Shown here in pieces: positions 25,326-33,476 of a stretch of 64,000 bases of DNA (its first letter is position 1; each line of letters begins with the position of its first letter). This stretch comes from Tychonema sp. LEGE 06208. Lineage in GTDB: Bacteria > Cyanobacteriota > Cyanobacteriia > Cyanobacteriales > Microcoleaceae. The DNA lies in NCBI RefSeq assembly GCF_015207505.1, contig NZ_JADEWT010000006.1:1-64000 (forward strand), read 5' to 3'. The position numbers were made by a program, and so were the translations under genes. Below the pieces are notes generated by a model, which worked only from the letters and a program-made list of their open reading frames with translations, was not told where the DNA came from and did no database searches.

Positions 25326-27327
25326 CCACTTCAATCCTGTCGAGTTCCATCCCCCTAGCAACCGCTTCTGCAAAGGTGGAGGCAGCTTGGAAGGCGTTGG
25401 TTGCAGCGAAATTGAGGGCGCGATCGTGCGCTGTTTGGCCTAAATTTCGCAAGTCAAAATAGATGCGGTGCAGGAAGCTAGTTAAAGAACGCCCGATCGC
25501 TTCGGAGTTCGTATCGCTGTCAGAGTCGCGCACCGTTTCCAAAGCTGCGGCGATCAGGCTATTGACTCGCCAGCCATACATTCCTCGGGTATTTTGAACA
25601 GTAATTACTGGTACTATTTGGCCAGAAAATAGCTCCACCGTGCGATCGCTCAATCTCCCGGGTATACTCACCCGCTCAATAAAATCTTCGCTATCTTCGG
25701 CAAGCACCTGTCCGGCTAACATTAACTGGAGAGTTTCATACACATCCGCCCCAAAAGGCCCTTTCGGTTCAATGGCATAAACCGGCGTTAATTCCAGATT
25801 CAGCGTCCAAATTAAAGCTTTCCCTTCCGAGGGGTTTTGTTCCAGATAATCAACCATCTGGCGAGCATCGTAGGGATTAGCGGGGACTGCGGTGCCGTCA
25901 ATTTCATAGGCCGGCATCAGTTGTTTGAAGGTATCGCGCCGCGCTTCGCTGCCGAAGTCGTAGCCGAGGGTTCCCAAGGCATAAACTAGGTTTGATGGAA
26001 TGCTGGCGGTGACGGTGCCGGCAGCTTGGCTGGCGGTGACAGGAGTGCTCGACATAGTGGCAATTTCTGAGGGACGGGTTTCCAGAGTGGTGGAAGCAAG
26101 GAGGGGTTGAGACTGAGCTAAAACCCCCTCTTGCTTGCTGGCAAAGGAGTTTTCACCCTTCAATGGTCGGGAAAATTCCGTCGCCGTCGCCCCGATTGGG
26201 GAAAGAGAGAAGACTTGGCCCAGAGGTTCTACAAAATCTGTACGATCGCTGCCAGAGGCGACAACAGCCCTTAGCGGTTCCCCTGTCAGCAACCTCACCG
26301 CACCCGGAATGTTGAGTTTTCCGTGCAAACAGCGCTCTGGTTCTTCTACTTCTTCAGGATCGCAAGGGATGGCGCTGTTTAAAATGGCGGCGCGGACGGC
26401 TTCAGCATCCGGCTTTTCGCCTCGCTGCAATTGCAAGCTCATTAACAGGGCAGAAACGCCGGTAATAATAGGAGCCGCGCAACTCGTGCCTCTTTTCCGC
26501 GTTGGCTCGTCAGTTCCCAACCGCGCCCCTAATATATTTTCTCCAAATGCCATGATGCCTTGCTCGTTGTAGTTACCCCCCCAATTGCTGAATTGGAAGG
26601 GAAGACCGTCATCTCGTATCGCTCCCACTGTGAGAACACCAGGCAACAGGGCGGGGACGCACCAACACTCGCCTTTATCGTTACCAGCAGGTGCGACAAC
26701 TAAAATGCCGTTATCCTGGCACTGCTTGACGGCGCGGGCGATCAGTTCGTGCGCCAGTCCCGTTTGGGTGGGGTGGCAGGCGGCGCAGTGGATGATATTT
26801 GCCCCTTGTTTCATTGCCAAGTTGAAGGCGCGCGCAAGGTTGAGGGGCGAGATGAATTCGCTGCGTTCGCCACTGATGTCGATCGGAATATTGATGCCGG
26901 TGCAGTCTGGAGCCATGCCGGGGACGGGGGAACCGTGCTGGCCAAAAAGTGTACTCGCAACATGGGTGGCGTGGAAATCGGAGCCTAGGCGTATGAGAAT
27001 CGGTTCGGGGATGGTTTTTTTAAAAGCCTCTATTTCTGCTTCTTTGGCTTGAATTTTAGCGTCTTGGGCCCCTGTTTCGTTGTCTTTTTCTAGCTGTGAG
27101 ACTTCTTTTACCAGGGCTTCTAGTGTCCTGAATCTATCGAGATAAACTGGCTCAATGGGTTCGGATTCTTCCTGCCAGTAGGGGCGTAGTTGGCTGAAGT
27201 TGGCCCCAAGGAAGCAGGCGCGGGCCATGTCGGCGGAACCGTCTAGGACGGCAATAGTGATGCGAGGGTCGCCTAGAGTGCGCGTCCAGAGTTCAGGGAG
27301 GCCGGGGATAGCTATGAGGTCGGGCAT
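25282..27327 (-). CDS. patG: PatG-like cyanobactin macrocyclase/protease (S8 family), frameshifted near the 3' end
   Basis: A 681-residue subtilisin-like PatA/PatG-family protein without signal peptide, so cytosolic. The S8 domain (~5-345) has an intact triad: D29 (AVLDG), H119 (DFHATHVAS), S282 (RGTSCAAP), and the oxyanion Asn N216. D29 and H119 are 90 residues apart, because a ~55-residue helical insertion (~60-108, 'DRFRTLEALVKEVSQLEKDN', 'AKEAEIEAFKKTIPE') lies between them. A capping helix-loop-helix at this place distinguishes PatG macrocyclases from PatA. The C-terminal domain (~440-681) is the PatA/PatG-specific domain ('YALGTLGYDFGSEARRDTFKQLMPAYEID'). The N-terminal oxidase of classical PatG is absent, as expected when the product has no heterocycles. 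The last ~42 residues are out of frame (see 25157-25325). Confidence 0.85.
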   Translation of the reverse strand: MPDLIAIPGLPELWTRTLGDPRITIAVLDGSADMARACFLGANFSQLRPYWQEESEPIEPVYLDRFRTLEALVKEVSQLEKDNETGAQDAKIQAKEAEIEAFKKTIPEPILIRLGSDFHATHVASTLFGQHGSPVPGMAPDCTGINIPIDISGERSEFISPLNLARAFNLAMKQGANIIHCAACHPTQTGLAHELIARAVKQCQDNGILVVAPAGNDKGECWCVPALLPGVLTVGAIRDDGLPFQFSNWGGNYNEQGIMAFGENILGARLGTDEPTRKRGTSCAAPIITGVSALLMSLQLQRGEKPDAEAVRAAILNSAIPCDPEEVEEPERCLHGKLNIPGAVRLLTGEPLRAVVASGSDRTDFVEPLGQVFSLSPIGATATEFSRPLKGENSFASKQEGVLAQSQPLLASTTLETRPSEIATMSSTPVTASQAAGTVTASIPSNLVYALGTLGYDFGSEARRDTFKQLMPAYEIDGTAVPANPYDARQMVDYLEQNPSEGKALIWTLNLELTPVYAIEPKGPFGADVYETLQLMLAGQVLAEDSEDFIERVSIPGRLSDRTVELFSGQIVPVITVQNTRGMYGWRVNSLIAAALETVRDSDSDTNSEAIGRSLTSFLHRIYFDLRNLGQTAHDRALNFAATNAFQAASTFAEAVARGMELDRIEVEKALSAVWIATVGM

Positions 27328-28029
27328 TGTAGATTTTAGTAGATGTTAAATGTTAGCGTGCAATGGTAAGGCTCAAGTTAGTTTCAATTTTTTGAAAATT
27401 AGTGAATTTGGTTATAGTTAAGTCTGTAACAGTTGCATTTTTAGTGAACCTAATTATTTATATTATTTTTTATAGAAGTCTGACATTACTGTTACACCTT
27501 TTGTTTCCCTTCAACTCCTTTGATACTACAAATTAAAATTTTCAAGTTTCCGGCAAGAGTTTCTTTTTCGAGGTATACCGTATACTGATTGATTTCTGTA
27601 ATAGGTCTGGCTTTTATTAACCATATTGTTGTGCCAACCATTATCTATAAAATTGTTAGGATTCACAAGATATCCATATTTCTATATGTTCCTAAATAAT
27701 TACCCGAAAACGTCGCCCGTGCCAAGTAGACCAGAAAGTACAAAGGCTTTAGTCAAAATTACAACACCAAAGAGAAGACCCCAACAAAGTGCTACTGGGT
27801 AGTAACCTGCTTGCCAGGGTTCATCTCTCTGACTAAAGTTTTCACTCTCGCCTCAACCAGGCGTCAAAAGCGGTCATCTGAGTCCCCTCGGAGACTCCTC
27901 CCATATCCGGTATCGAAAAACCTAGAAACGACAAGGACTTTACGTCAATTCATCGCGGTAAATTGTGAACCAAAGGAAGTAGAAAAAGACTTTTGAGCTT
28001 TTTTGAGGCGAGTGAGAAAATGGAAACGA
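27328..28029. other. 700-bp gap at the usual position of patF; no gene recognised
   Basis: In cyanobactin operons a PatF (prenyltransferase-like) gene usually lies between the precursor and PatG genes. On the minus strand here I find no PatF-like frame, and stops are frequent. A 61-codon plus-strand frame at 27811-27996 has no recognisable similarity. The part at 27340-27700 is very AT-rich and looks like leader DNA or degraded sequence. Confidence 0.5.
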
Positions 28030-28176
28030 TTACTCGGCGTCGTCGCCCGCAAAAGGAGGAATTGGTATAGGGATGAATATGGACGCCTCGACGCTTTGAG
28101 CAGCTTGGCTGTTGTTATTACCTACAGTTGTCCGCACGACAGGGGCAGTTTGTTGGGGTTTGAGACTCTTTTTCAT
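28030..28176 (-). CDS. patE: Cyanobactin precursor peptide (PatE-like, anacyclamide type)
   Basis: A 48-residue precursor. Leader residues 1-27 begin MKKSLKPQQTAPVVR, matching the K-(K/R)-x-x-x-PQQ-x-APV-x-R leader of cyanobactin precursors. Residues 28-32, SVEAS, correspond to the N-terminal protease recognition site (G/S-V-E-A-S). Residues 33-41, IFIPIPIPP, are the predicted core, ending in proline as PatG macrocyclases require. Residues 42-48, FAGDDAE, are the C-terminal follower cut off by PatG, as in anacyclamide precursors. The core has no Cys/Ser/Thr, so no heterocycles are expected. AGGAAA lies ~9 bases before the ATG. It sits between the LamG/PatC-like and PatG-like genes, the canonical position. 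Confidence 0.88.
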   Translation of the reverse strand: MKKSLKPQQTAPVVRTTVGNNNSQAAQSVEASIFIPIPIPPFAGDDAE

Positions 28177-28479
28177 GATTTTTATTTCCTAATTAAGCGT
28201 GCAATTTGATTAGTAGGGAAAGTTTTTAGTTTTTCCCGTTGGCTAGTGGCTGCAATGAATGCAGAGCGCCTAGTGATTAGCACTTAGAAAGGGATAGTTT
28301 TTTGGGAATCCCTCTGCACTAATAATAGCTACACAATTTTGAAACGTCAAGCATTTTTTTGTTATTTATTTGGCTGGTTTTTATTGTCAACTTCCAGGGA
28401 AAACAGCGGCTGAATCTCTTAAAGATTAACCGCTTTTCGCTTAATTTAGTGATTCCAATGATGGAATTTTTGCCTGCTT
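28177..28479. other. Leader region upstream of the precursor gene
   Basis: About 300 bp of AT-rich sequence between the LamG gene and the precursor gene. It contains the precursor's ribosome site (AGGAAA on the minus strand, ~28186-28191) and an inverted repeat AAACAGCGGCTG / CGCTTTTCGCT-like stretch at ~28400-28440 next to the LamG stop. No second precursor-like frame was found. Confidence 0.4.
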
Positions 28480-29994
28480 TTAACTCCAAATTCTCCCCCG
28501 ACGGAAAGGCACCTTTGGCTTATCTACTTGCGCCTCAGACAACTTCTTCCACCAGTAACCATAATCTTCCAAACCCGTCGAATTTAACAACCGATCCTTC
28601 GGGTCCGGAGCATCAATAATTGGCATTAACGACTGACCCCAAACTGCCTCCCCAAAAATCTTGCCATTTTGAGGTTTTTTCGCCTTCTCCCGCGCCAAAG
28701 TCCCCGACCCTTCTGACAGCGACCAATACCCCACTAACCCCGTTTCATCGCCTTTTAAACGGTGAACTAATTTCGATTGAATTTCCTTAGCGGTGCGGAC
28801 TTTATTCCACAGACGAACCTCGGCAATTTTCCCATTAAACCAATAATCTCCGTAACCCGGTTGCTCCGTGTTCCCCGCACCAATACGGAAGGGACGTTTA
28901 CTATTTGCTTTAAACTTGATATTCTCTCGCTTGCTCACTTCCTGGCCGTTGACATAGAAATAAGCTGTATCAGATTTTCCATCGTACACCCCCGTCAAAT
29001 GTACCCAAACATTAATCTCAATATCCCGCCCACCCAAAACAATCCAACTCGCTCCCACCTCGCCGCTACCCAGCCAAAACTCCCATTTCTGCGAGGGAGT
29101 CGCATAGAACATATAGCCCTTGCAACCATTCACATCCGACCCATCCCGCGACATTAATACCGATCGGTATCCGTCGCCCCCAATGAACATCACCCACGCC
29201 TCAACGGTGAACGTAGCGGGATTGATTTCCTTGGCATAATCAATATCAATCTTGTCATCAATGCCGTCAAAATTCAGCACTGTTTGCAAGCGTTCTTGTG
29301 GAGCATTTGCATTCGTCATAGTCAGCATCTCCTGTGTTTCAATTACTTCGGGGATAACGGGAACCTCAGACAACTCCCAAGTTGCCTCATGAACAATCCC
29401 GTGATTAGCATTTTGAGTCTTGTCGCAAACTGTATTGCCCGTACCTTCATTTAAAGGCCAATAGCCTGCTAGTCCCGGTTCATTTCCTGCCAAACAGCGG
29501 GACATATCAGCTTGAAGTTCTGCTTGAATGCGGCATTTATTCCAGATGCGGACTTCAGAAAGTTGACCCTTCCAAGATTCTGCACCTTGAGGATTTTTCC
29601 TGCCAATTTCCCAACTAATGCTGCTTGATTTGCGCCGCCGGCTGCCGACAAAAGTCTGCATGAGTTCACCATTGACGTAAAAGTGAAGCTTGCTGTTAGC
29701 TTCAAACACCAGCGCTAGATGAAACCAAGTGCCGGCTACAAGCTTAGCTGAGGTAGTATTGTAATTTTTACTCTTATAAATCGTGAATCGGAGCTGGCTG
29801 TTAAATAAACCAAAACCCCAAGCAGGATGCTCCGAAAATACCCTTTGCACCCCCTTAGTTGTTTTAGTTTTCACCCAAGCTTCTACCGTAAAGTTGTTGC
29901 CTAAATCGCAGGAAATATGGGGGAGGGCAACATAACTCTCTACCCCGTCAAAGGTCAGAACTGGTCGGCTGTTATTTAGGAGATTAGTCATCAC
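28480..29994 (-). CDS. Two-LamG-domain protein with PatC-like C-terminal tail
   Basis: A 504-residue protein with two concanavalin-A-like LamG domains (~10-215 and ~235-450). Each starts 'L.FDG..(S/D)' and contains 'FTVEAWV', a 'FYVNGE' strand and 'G..GYW(P/S)L.EG.G'. These domains usually bind carbohydrate or protein. There is no signal peptide. A distinct tail follows (469-504): 'NSTGLEDYGYWWKKLSE' and 'FRRGRIWS'. It is not part of the LamG fold and resembles, from memory, the small PatC/TenC/TruC proteins of cyanobactin clusters. The gene occupies exactly the patC position between patB- and patE-like genes. A LamG-PatC fusion is an inference; the LamG assignment is firm. Confidence 0.8.
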   Translation of the reverse strand: MMTNLLNNSRPVLTFDGVESYVALPHISCDLGNNFTVEAWVKTKTTKGVQRVFSEHPAWGFGLFNSQLRFTIYKSKNYNTTSAKLVAGTWFHLALVFEANSKLHFYVNGELMQTFVGSRRRKSSSISWEIGRKNPQGAESWKGQLSEVRIWNKCRIQAELQADMSRCLAGNEPGLAGYWPLNEGTGNTVCDKTQNANHGIVHEATWELSEVPVIPEVIETQEMLTMTNANAPQERLQTVLNFDGIDDKIDIDYAKEINPATFTVEAWVMFIGGDGYRSVLMSRDGSDVNGCKGYMFYATPSQKWEFWLGSGEVGASWIVLGGRDIEINVWVHLTGVYDGKSDTAYFYVNGQEVSKRENIKFKANSKRPFRIGAGNTEQPGYGDYWFNGKIAEVRLWNKVRTAKEIQSKLVHRLKGDETGLVGYWSLSEGSGTLAREKAKKPQNGKIFGEAVWGQSLMPIIDAPDPKDRLLNSTGLEDYGYWWKKLSEAQVDKPKVPFRRGRIWS

Positions 29995-30058
29995 TTTGAT
30001 TCCTGCTGGCTTCAGAGTTTAGATATGAATTGGCTCTGCGGGCAAAGTTTCCCATTTC

Positions 30059-30167
30059 ATACCGCAGATTCCACATTTATGAAGTACACCCGCCTATCGT
30101 GAGCTTCCCCCCCGTAGGGACACGGCACTGCCGTGTCCCTACTTCACAAACCTGGAATACGCTGTAT
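30059..30167 (+). repeat. MITE-like repeat with TGCCGTGTCCC palindrome, copy 2
   Basis: ATACCGCAGATTCCACATTTATGAAG at the left, the central ACACGGCACTGCCGTGT palindrome, and CCTGGAATACGCTGTAT at the right. It lies inside the cyanobactin operon between the patB- and LamG/patC-like genes and might attenuate transcription. Confidence 0.75.
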
Positions 30168-30229
30168 CTAAACTTTTTAGTTTAAAAATCAGCCGTTATT
30201 TTTGGCGAAAAAGAGGAGAAAAGTGGTTT

Positions 30230-30445
30230 TTACCGCCTGCCCCCCCAGCAGCCACAGCTAGAACTTTTAAGTTGTTGATAGCTCCGGTAAGCAAACGGCG
30301 CCGGGTCATTGTAATTTGCCCCGTGCATCAATCGGATGCGAATGTCAACCAACTCTTCTGACCGACCATTCACTACATCGACAGAGCGGTGGGGGTGAAT
30401 GAGTTCTGGTCTTTTCACCGGTGGTGATAATTTTGGCAGATTCAT
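30230..30445 (-). CDS. patB: PatB-type small cyanobactin-cluster protein
   Basis: A 71-residue soluble protein with 'KRPELIHPHRSVDVVNG', 'EELVDIRIRLMHGANYND' and a Ser/Cys/Gly-rich end 'SSSCGCWGGRR'. Its size, position immediately downstream of the patA-like gene (12-bp gap) and pattern fit the PatB/AcyB/McaB family of cyanobactin clusters, whose biochemical role is unknown. The Cys-Gly tail could look like a RiPP core, but there is no SVEAS-type cleavage site before it and no AYDG/AGDD follower after it, so a precursor role is unlikely. Confidence in coding is good; the family name is from memory. Confidence 0.7.
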   Translation of the reverse strand: MNLPKLSPPVKRPELIHPHRSVDVVNGRSEELVDIRIRLMHGANYNDPAPFAYRSYQQLKSSSCGCWGGRR

Positions 30446-30457
30446 AATATGTCCAAA

Positions 30458-31342
30458 TTAGTAAGGAGTAGACCAAGAACGCACTTCGCCCAGCGTCACC
30501 GGGATCGTGTCGCTCACATCAATGGTAAAGCGGTAAACTTTCTTAGCACGGCGGCTATTTTCTGGGTCAAAAAACTTTAATTTCACATCCCAGCAATCAC
30601 TATCAAGCCGGCAGAACGGGCTTTTTTCTACCGTAATGCTGTCGAGTTCCATGCCTGTTGCCACTGCTGCGGCGAAGGTAGAAGCCGCTTGGAAAGCGTT
30701 AGTAGCAGCAAAATTTAGCGCTCGGTCTTGGGAAGTTGTCCCTAAGTTCCGCAAATCGTAGTAAATCCGGTTGAGGAAGCTACCGAGGGTGCGTCGCATC
30801 GTTTCTTCGGTTGCTTCTGTTGCCGTGGCGCGGACTGTTTCTAAAGCGGCGGTGACGAGGGTATTAACTTTCTAACTGTAAATTCCTCGCGTGTTGTGCG
30901 GTTCGATCACCGGCACTACTTGGCCAGAGAATAGTTTAACGGTTTTGCCGCTCAGAACCCCCGGAATGCTGACTCGTTCCACATAGTCTTCACTGTCTTC
31001 CGCCTCTACTTGGCCTGCCAAAAATTCTTGCAAAAGACCGTACACGTCGCGGCCAAAAGCTCCGACCGGCTCAATGGCGTAAATGGGTGTCAGTTCCAGG
31101 TTTAGCGTCCAAATTAAAGACTTCGCCTCTGAGGGGTTTTGTTCGAGATAGTCTGCCATCTGGCGGGCATCGTAGGGATTAGCCGGCACGGCGGTATTGT
31201 CAATTTCATAGGCCGGCATCAGTTGCTTGAACGAGTCGCGCCTCGCCTCGCTGCCGAAGTCGTAACCCAATGTTCCCAAGGCGTAGACAAGCTGGACATC
31301 TTCGAGGTCGCTGGGTGCTTGGCTGGGGGCGATGCCGGTCGA
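30458..31342 (-). pseudogene. C-terminal domain of the patA-like gene, separated by in-frame stops
   Basis: The same reading frame continues after the TGA at 31343-31345: 'VYALGTLGYDFGSEARRDSF' through 'HNTRGIYS', then a TAG at 30872-30874 where the patG-like copy has Trp ('RGMYGWRVN'). It then runs on with 'KVNTLVTAALETVR' to 'LGEVRSWSTPY', stopping at 30458. Counting from 32443 the stops are codons 367 (TGA) and 524 (TAG) of 662. There is no frameshift, and the domain sequence is otherwise well conserved, so the lesions look recent. Separate translation of the two pieces from TTG/ATG codons is possible but unsupported. Confidence 0.8.
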
Positions 31343-32443
31343 TCAGTTGTTGCTCATAATAGAATTGCTTGGGCTGCTAAATGAACGAATTTGTGTGGAT
31401 GTTAGTAGAGATTCGGGGGTGGGTGGGAGAGATGTTGAAGAAAGCAGTGCGCTTTCTAAGCTTTCTTGTAGTTGCTGTTGGGCTTGTACGGTTTCTTCTA
31501 AAACTGTTTGAGTTATTCCTTCGCAACCGCAGCCAGCAGCCTCGACGCCTTCTAATTGCTCTGACATTTTTCCTCCTTGTATTAAATAACTTGCACCCAA
31601 AACATTGAGCTTGCCAACTAGACAGCGGTCTGCACTTTCTGTATCGGCATAGCAGGGTAAGGCACTTTTTAAAATGGCCTCCCGCACTTTGCTCGGATCG
31701 GGCTTTTGTCCCTGCTTAATTTGCAGGCTGAGCAACAAAGCAGCCACCCCTGAAATAACGGGGGTGGCAAAGCTGGTGCCGCTAAGTCGGGTAGTGCCTC
31801 CTCCGGGCTTGGCTCCTAGGATGTTTTCTCCCGGGGCTAGAATACCTTGATCCTTGTAGGTTTTTCCCCAGTTACTAAAATTTAGAGGCTGACCTCGATC
31901 GTCCATTGCTCCCACTGCCAAAACTGCCGGCAGTGCAGCAGGTACGTGCAAGCAATTGCAACCGTCGTTCCCAGCCGCAGCCACGATTAAAACGTTGTTG
32001 TCGTTGCACAGTTGCACGGCACTTTCGAGCCAGCCTTCGGCTTCGCCTATTTCGGTCAGTTGACCGCCGCTGATGTTGATAATATGAGCGCCCGCGCTGA
32101 CAGCACTTTCGATCGCACGAGCTATATCTAGCTGAGACACCCTAGATCGGTTGTCGGAAAAGATGGGAACGATTAATCCCCGGCATTTAGGGGCAATTCC
32201 GGGTATTTCTGAGCCGTGTTGCCCGAAGATTATGCTGGCAACGTGGGTACCGTGCAGAGACATGGCACCGGTGGCAGATAGTTCTTCCTGCACCAATGTG
32301 GGTAGCCGTTGGAGGTTTGCTCCGGCCAAACAAGCGTGATCCCGGTCTACTAAGCCATCTAGTACCGCTACACAAACTTGGGAATCACCGCCAGTTTTTT
32401 CCCAAAGGCTTTGAATTCCAGGAATTTGGGTTACATCGGCCAT
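31343..32443 (-). CDS. patA: PatA-like cyanobactin maturation protease, S8 domain
   Basis: Subtilisin-like protease of the PatA/PatG family, 366 residues up to a TGA stop. The start MADVTQIPG at 32443 aligns with the patG-like start; the frame opens 12 codons earlier. The triad is complete: Asp in 'VAVLDGLVDRDH', His in 'SLHGTHVAS', Ser in 'LSGTSFATP', plus the oxyanion Asn in 'AAAGND'. Asp and His are only 35 residues apart, without the macrocyclase insertion, so this is the PatA-type enzyme expected to remove the leader after the SVEAS site. It has no signal peptide. The PatA/PatG C-terminal domain continues in the same frame beyond the TGA (30458-31342). Confidence 0.82.
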   Translation of the reverse strand: MADVTQIPGIQSLWEKTGGDSQVCVAVLDGLVDRDHACLAGANLQRLPTLVQEELSATGAMSLHGTHVASIIFGQHGSEIPGIAPKCRGLIVPIFSDNRSRVSQLDIARAIESAVSAGAHIINISGGQLTEIGEAEGWLESAVQLCNDNNVLIVAAAGNDGCNCLHVPAALPAVLAVGAMDDRGQPLNFSNWGKTYKDQGILAPGENILGAKPGGGTTRLSGTSFATPVISGVAALLLSLQIKQGQKPDPSKVREAILKSALPCYADTESADRCLVGKLNVLGASYLIQGGKMSEQLEGVEAAGCGCEGITQTVLEETVQAQQQLQESLESALLSSTSLPPTPESLLTSTQIRSFSSPSNSIMSNN

Positions 32444-32706
32444 TAAATTTATAAAATCCTTTGGCTTAGAGCGTCTCAAGCCTCAAGAACAGAAGCTTTC
32501 AAAATATAATAAGTAATTTTGTCCTCACAAACATTTTGTTTTGTAACATTTAATTTTAAATTTTGTAAAATTTTTTACTGGTGGCCCCGCCATCCAATAA
32601 AAAACCTAAATTTTGTCTTTTAGCTATTAATTTTTTAATCAAAACTTACGCCAAACTGTTTGTAATGCCCCGATACAGTGGCGTTACCTGGTCTAGAATT
32701 CCCTGA

Positions 32707-32913
32707 CTAGCGCCACTCCTTGTCATGCCAGAATACGGTCGAGTAGGGGGGCAAGTCTCTGGGCAGATCGCACCAATTACAGCCATTCTTTAGTCGATCA
32801 AATATCCCCTCCAAGATTTGTCTCTTTGTCCGCACAGGGGGTCTAGTTTTCTGCTTCTCGGGTAGTAAGGGCTCAAGGATTTCCCACTTTGACACTCTCA
32901 GGGCTAAAGCCAC
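32707..32913 (-). pseudogene. IS5-family transposase N-terminal fragment, right copy
   Basis: It encodes 'SKWEILEPLLPEKQKTRPPV' and 'LEGIFDRLKNGCNWCDLPRD' then 'PPYSTVFWHDKEWR', the DUF4096 N-terminal domain of an IS5-family transposase; the DDE catalytic part is missing. It is the reverse-oriented partner of 24811-24910. Together the two fragments bracket the cyanobactin genes. Confidence 0.8.
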
Positions 32914-33080
32914 TCAGATTCTTAAGACATTCCGGCCTTAATATCCCTATTGCTAGGGTTCCTGGGCGCAATCCTGTTGCCTAAAAAGGTGGGCTGCTAT
33001 CCTTGTATTTGAACAAGATCCTCAAGCGTTTAGGGTCTTTAACCCAGGTTTCGCGGAGTCCCCGCGTACCGATACCAAGT
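32895..33080 (-). mobile_element. Possible IS605-type right end / structured remnant
   Basis: Read on the minus strand, this ends in GAATCTGAGTGGCTTTAGCC and CTGAGAGTGTCAA, which looks like a degenerate IS605 right end. It is preceded by CCCTA-GCAA-TAGGG and other small hairpins, as in a TnpB guide-RNA region. As in the left arm, it directly abuts the IS5 fragment. No protein-coding similarity was recognised, so the call is tentative. Confidence 0.35.
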
Positions 33081-33308
33081 TAGACTTTTGATTCTTTTTT
33101 GGGTTGAACTTAATCTTGATTGCTATTTTTCCTTACTTTGCAGCCAGTTACTCAATAGCAATCAATTTAATTTCTACTTATTATGAATATACACCAAAAA
33201 CATTGATCAAACCAAACTTGTCACATATCTTAAGAAATTCAATACTGACACTTCCACTTGTAAAGCCGTTTTAATACCTTTTATACTTTTCAAATGTTAA
33301 GAATTAAG

Positions 33309-33344
33309 AAAGATTCACGGCGGTTAAAACCGCCGTGAATCTTT
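33309..33344. repeat. Perfect 17-bp hairpin AAAGATTCACGGCGGTT / AACCGCCGTGAATCTTT
   Basis: A near-loopless perfect inverted repeat in an otherwise gene-free stretch (32914-33476). It shares the GCGGTT..AACCGC core with the element at 7477-7671 and could also terminate transcription in either direction. Confidence 0.65.
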
Positions 33345-33395
33345 CATCTCAGGTCTAAAGACTCAGAGTTTTCCGCTTACCGAGTGTTTTTTATA

Positions 33396-33476
33396 AGTCA
33401 GTTAAGCTGCGGTCGTAGGGCATTTATTTCTGATTTTAGCTCACCATCAGAGCTGCCAAATGGGTTATACAGCGTA
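33396..33476 (-). repeat. Right arm of inverted repeat flanking the cyanobactin locus
   Basis: On the minus strand it reads AACCCATTTGGCAGCTCTGA, TGGTGAGCTAAAATCAGAAA, GCAGCTTAACTGACTTATA, matching 24360-24434 with few differences. Confidence 0.7.

Noticed and set aside
28003-28209. Plus-strand 68-codon frame opposite the precursor gene
   Set aside because: It has no family likeness or ribosome site, and it is the antisense shadow of the cyanobactin precursor on the minus strand, which has both.
30230-30445. The SSSCGCWGGRR end as a second RiPP core
   Set aside because: There is no leader-type PQQ motif, no SVEAS-like site before it and no FAGDD/AYDG follower after it. The PatB-type explanation fits position and length better.
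31343-31345. TGA in the patA-like gene as selenocysteine or a recoded codon
   Set aside because: It sits in a poorly conserved linker, no SECIS-like element is evident, and a TAG occurs further down the same frame, so plain nonsense mutation is simpler.
25157-32479. The two S8 proteases as ordinary secreted subtilases
   Set aside because: Both lack signal peptides and share the PatA/PatG-specific C-terminal domain; a precursor gene lies between them.
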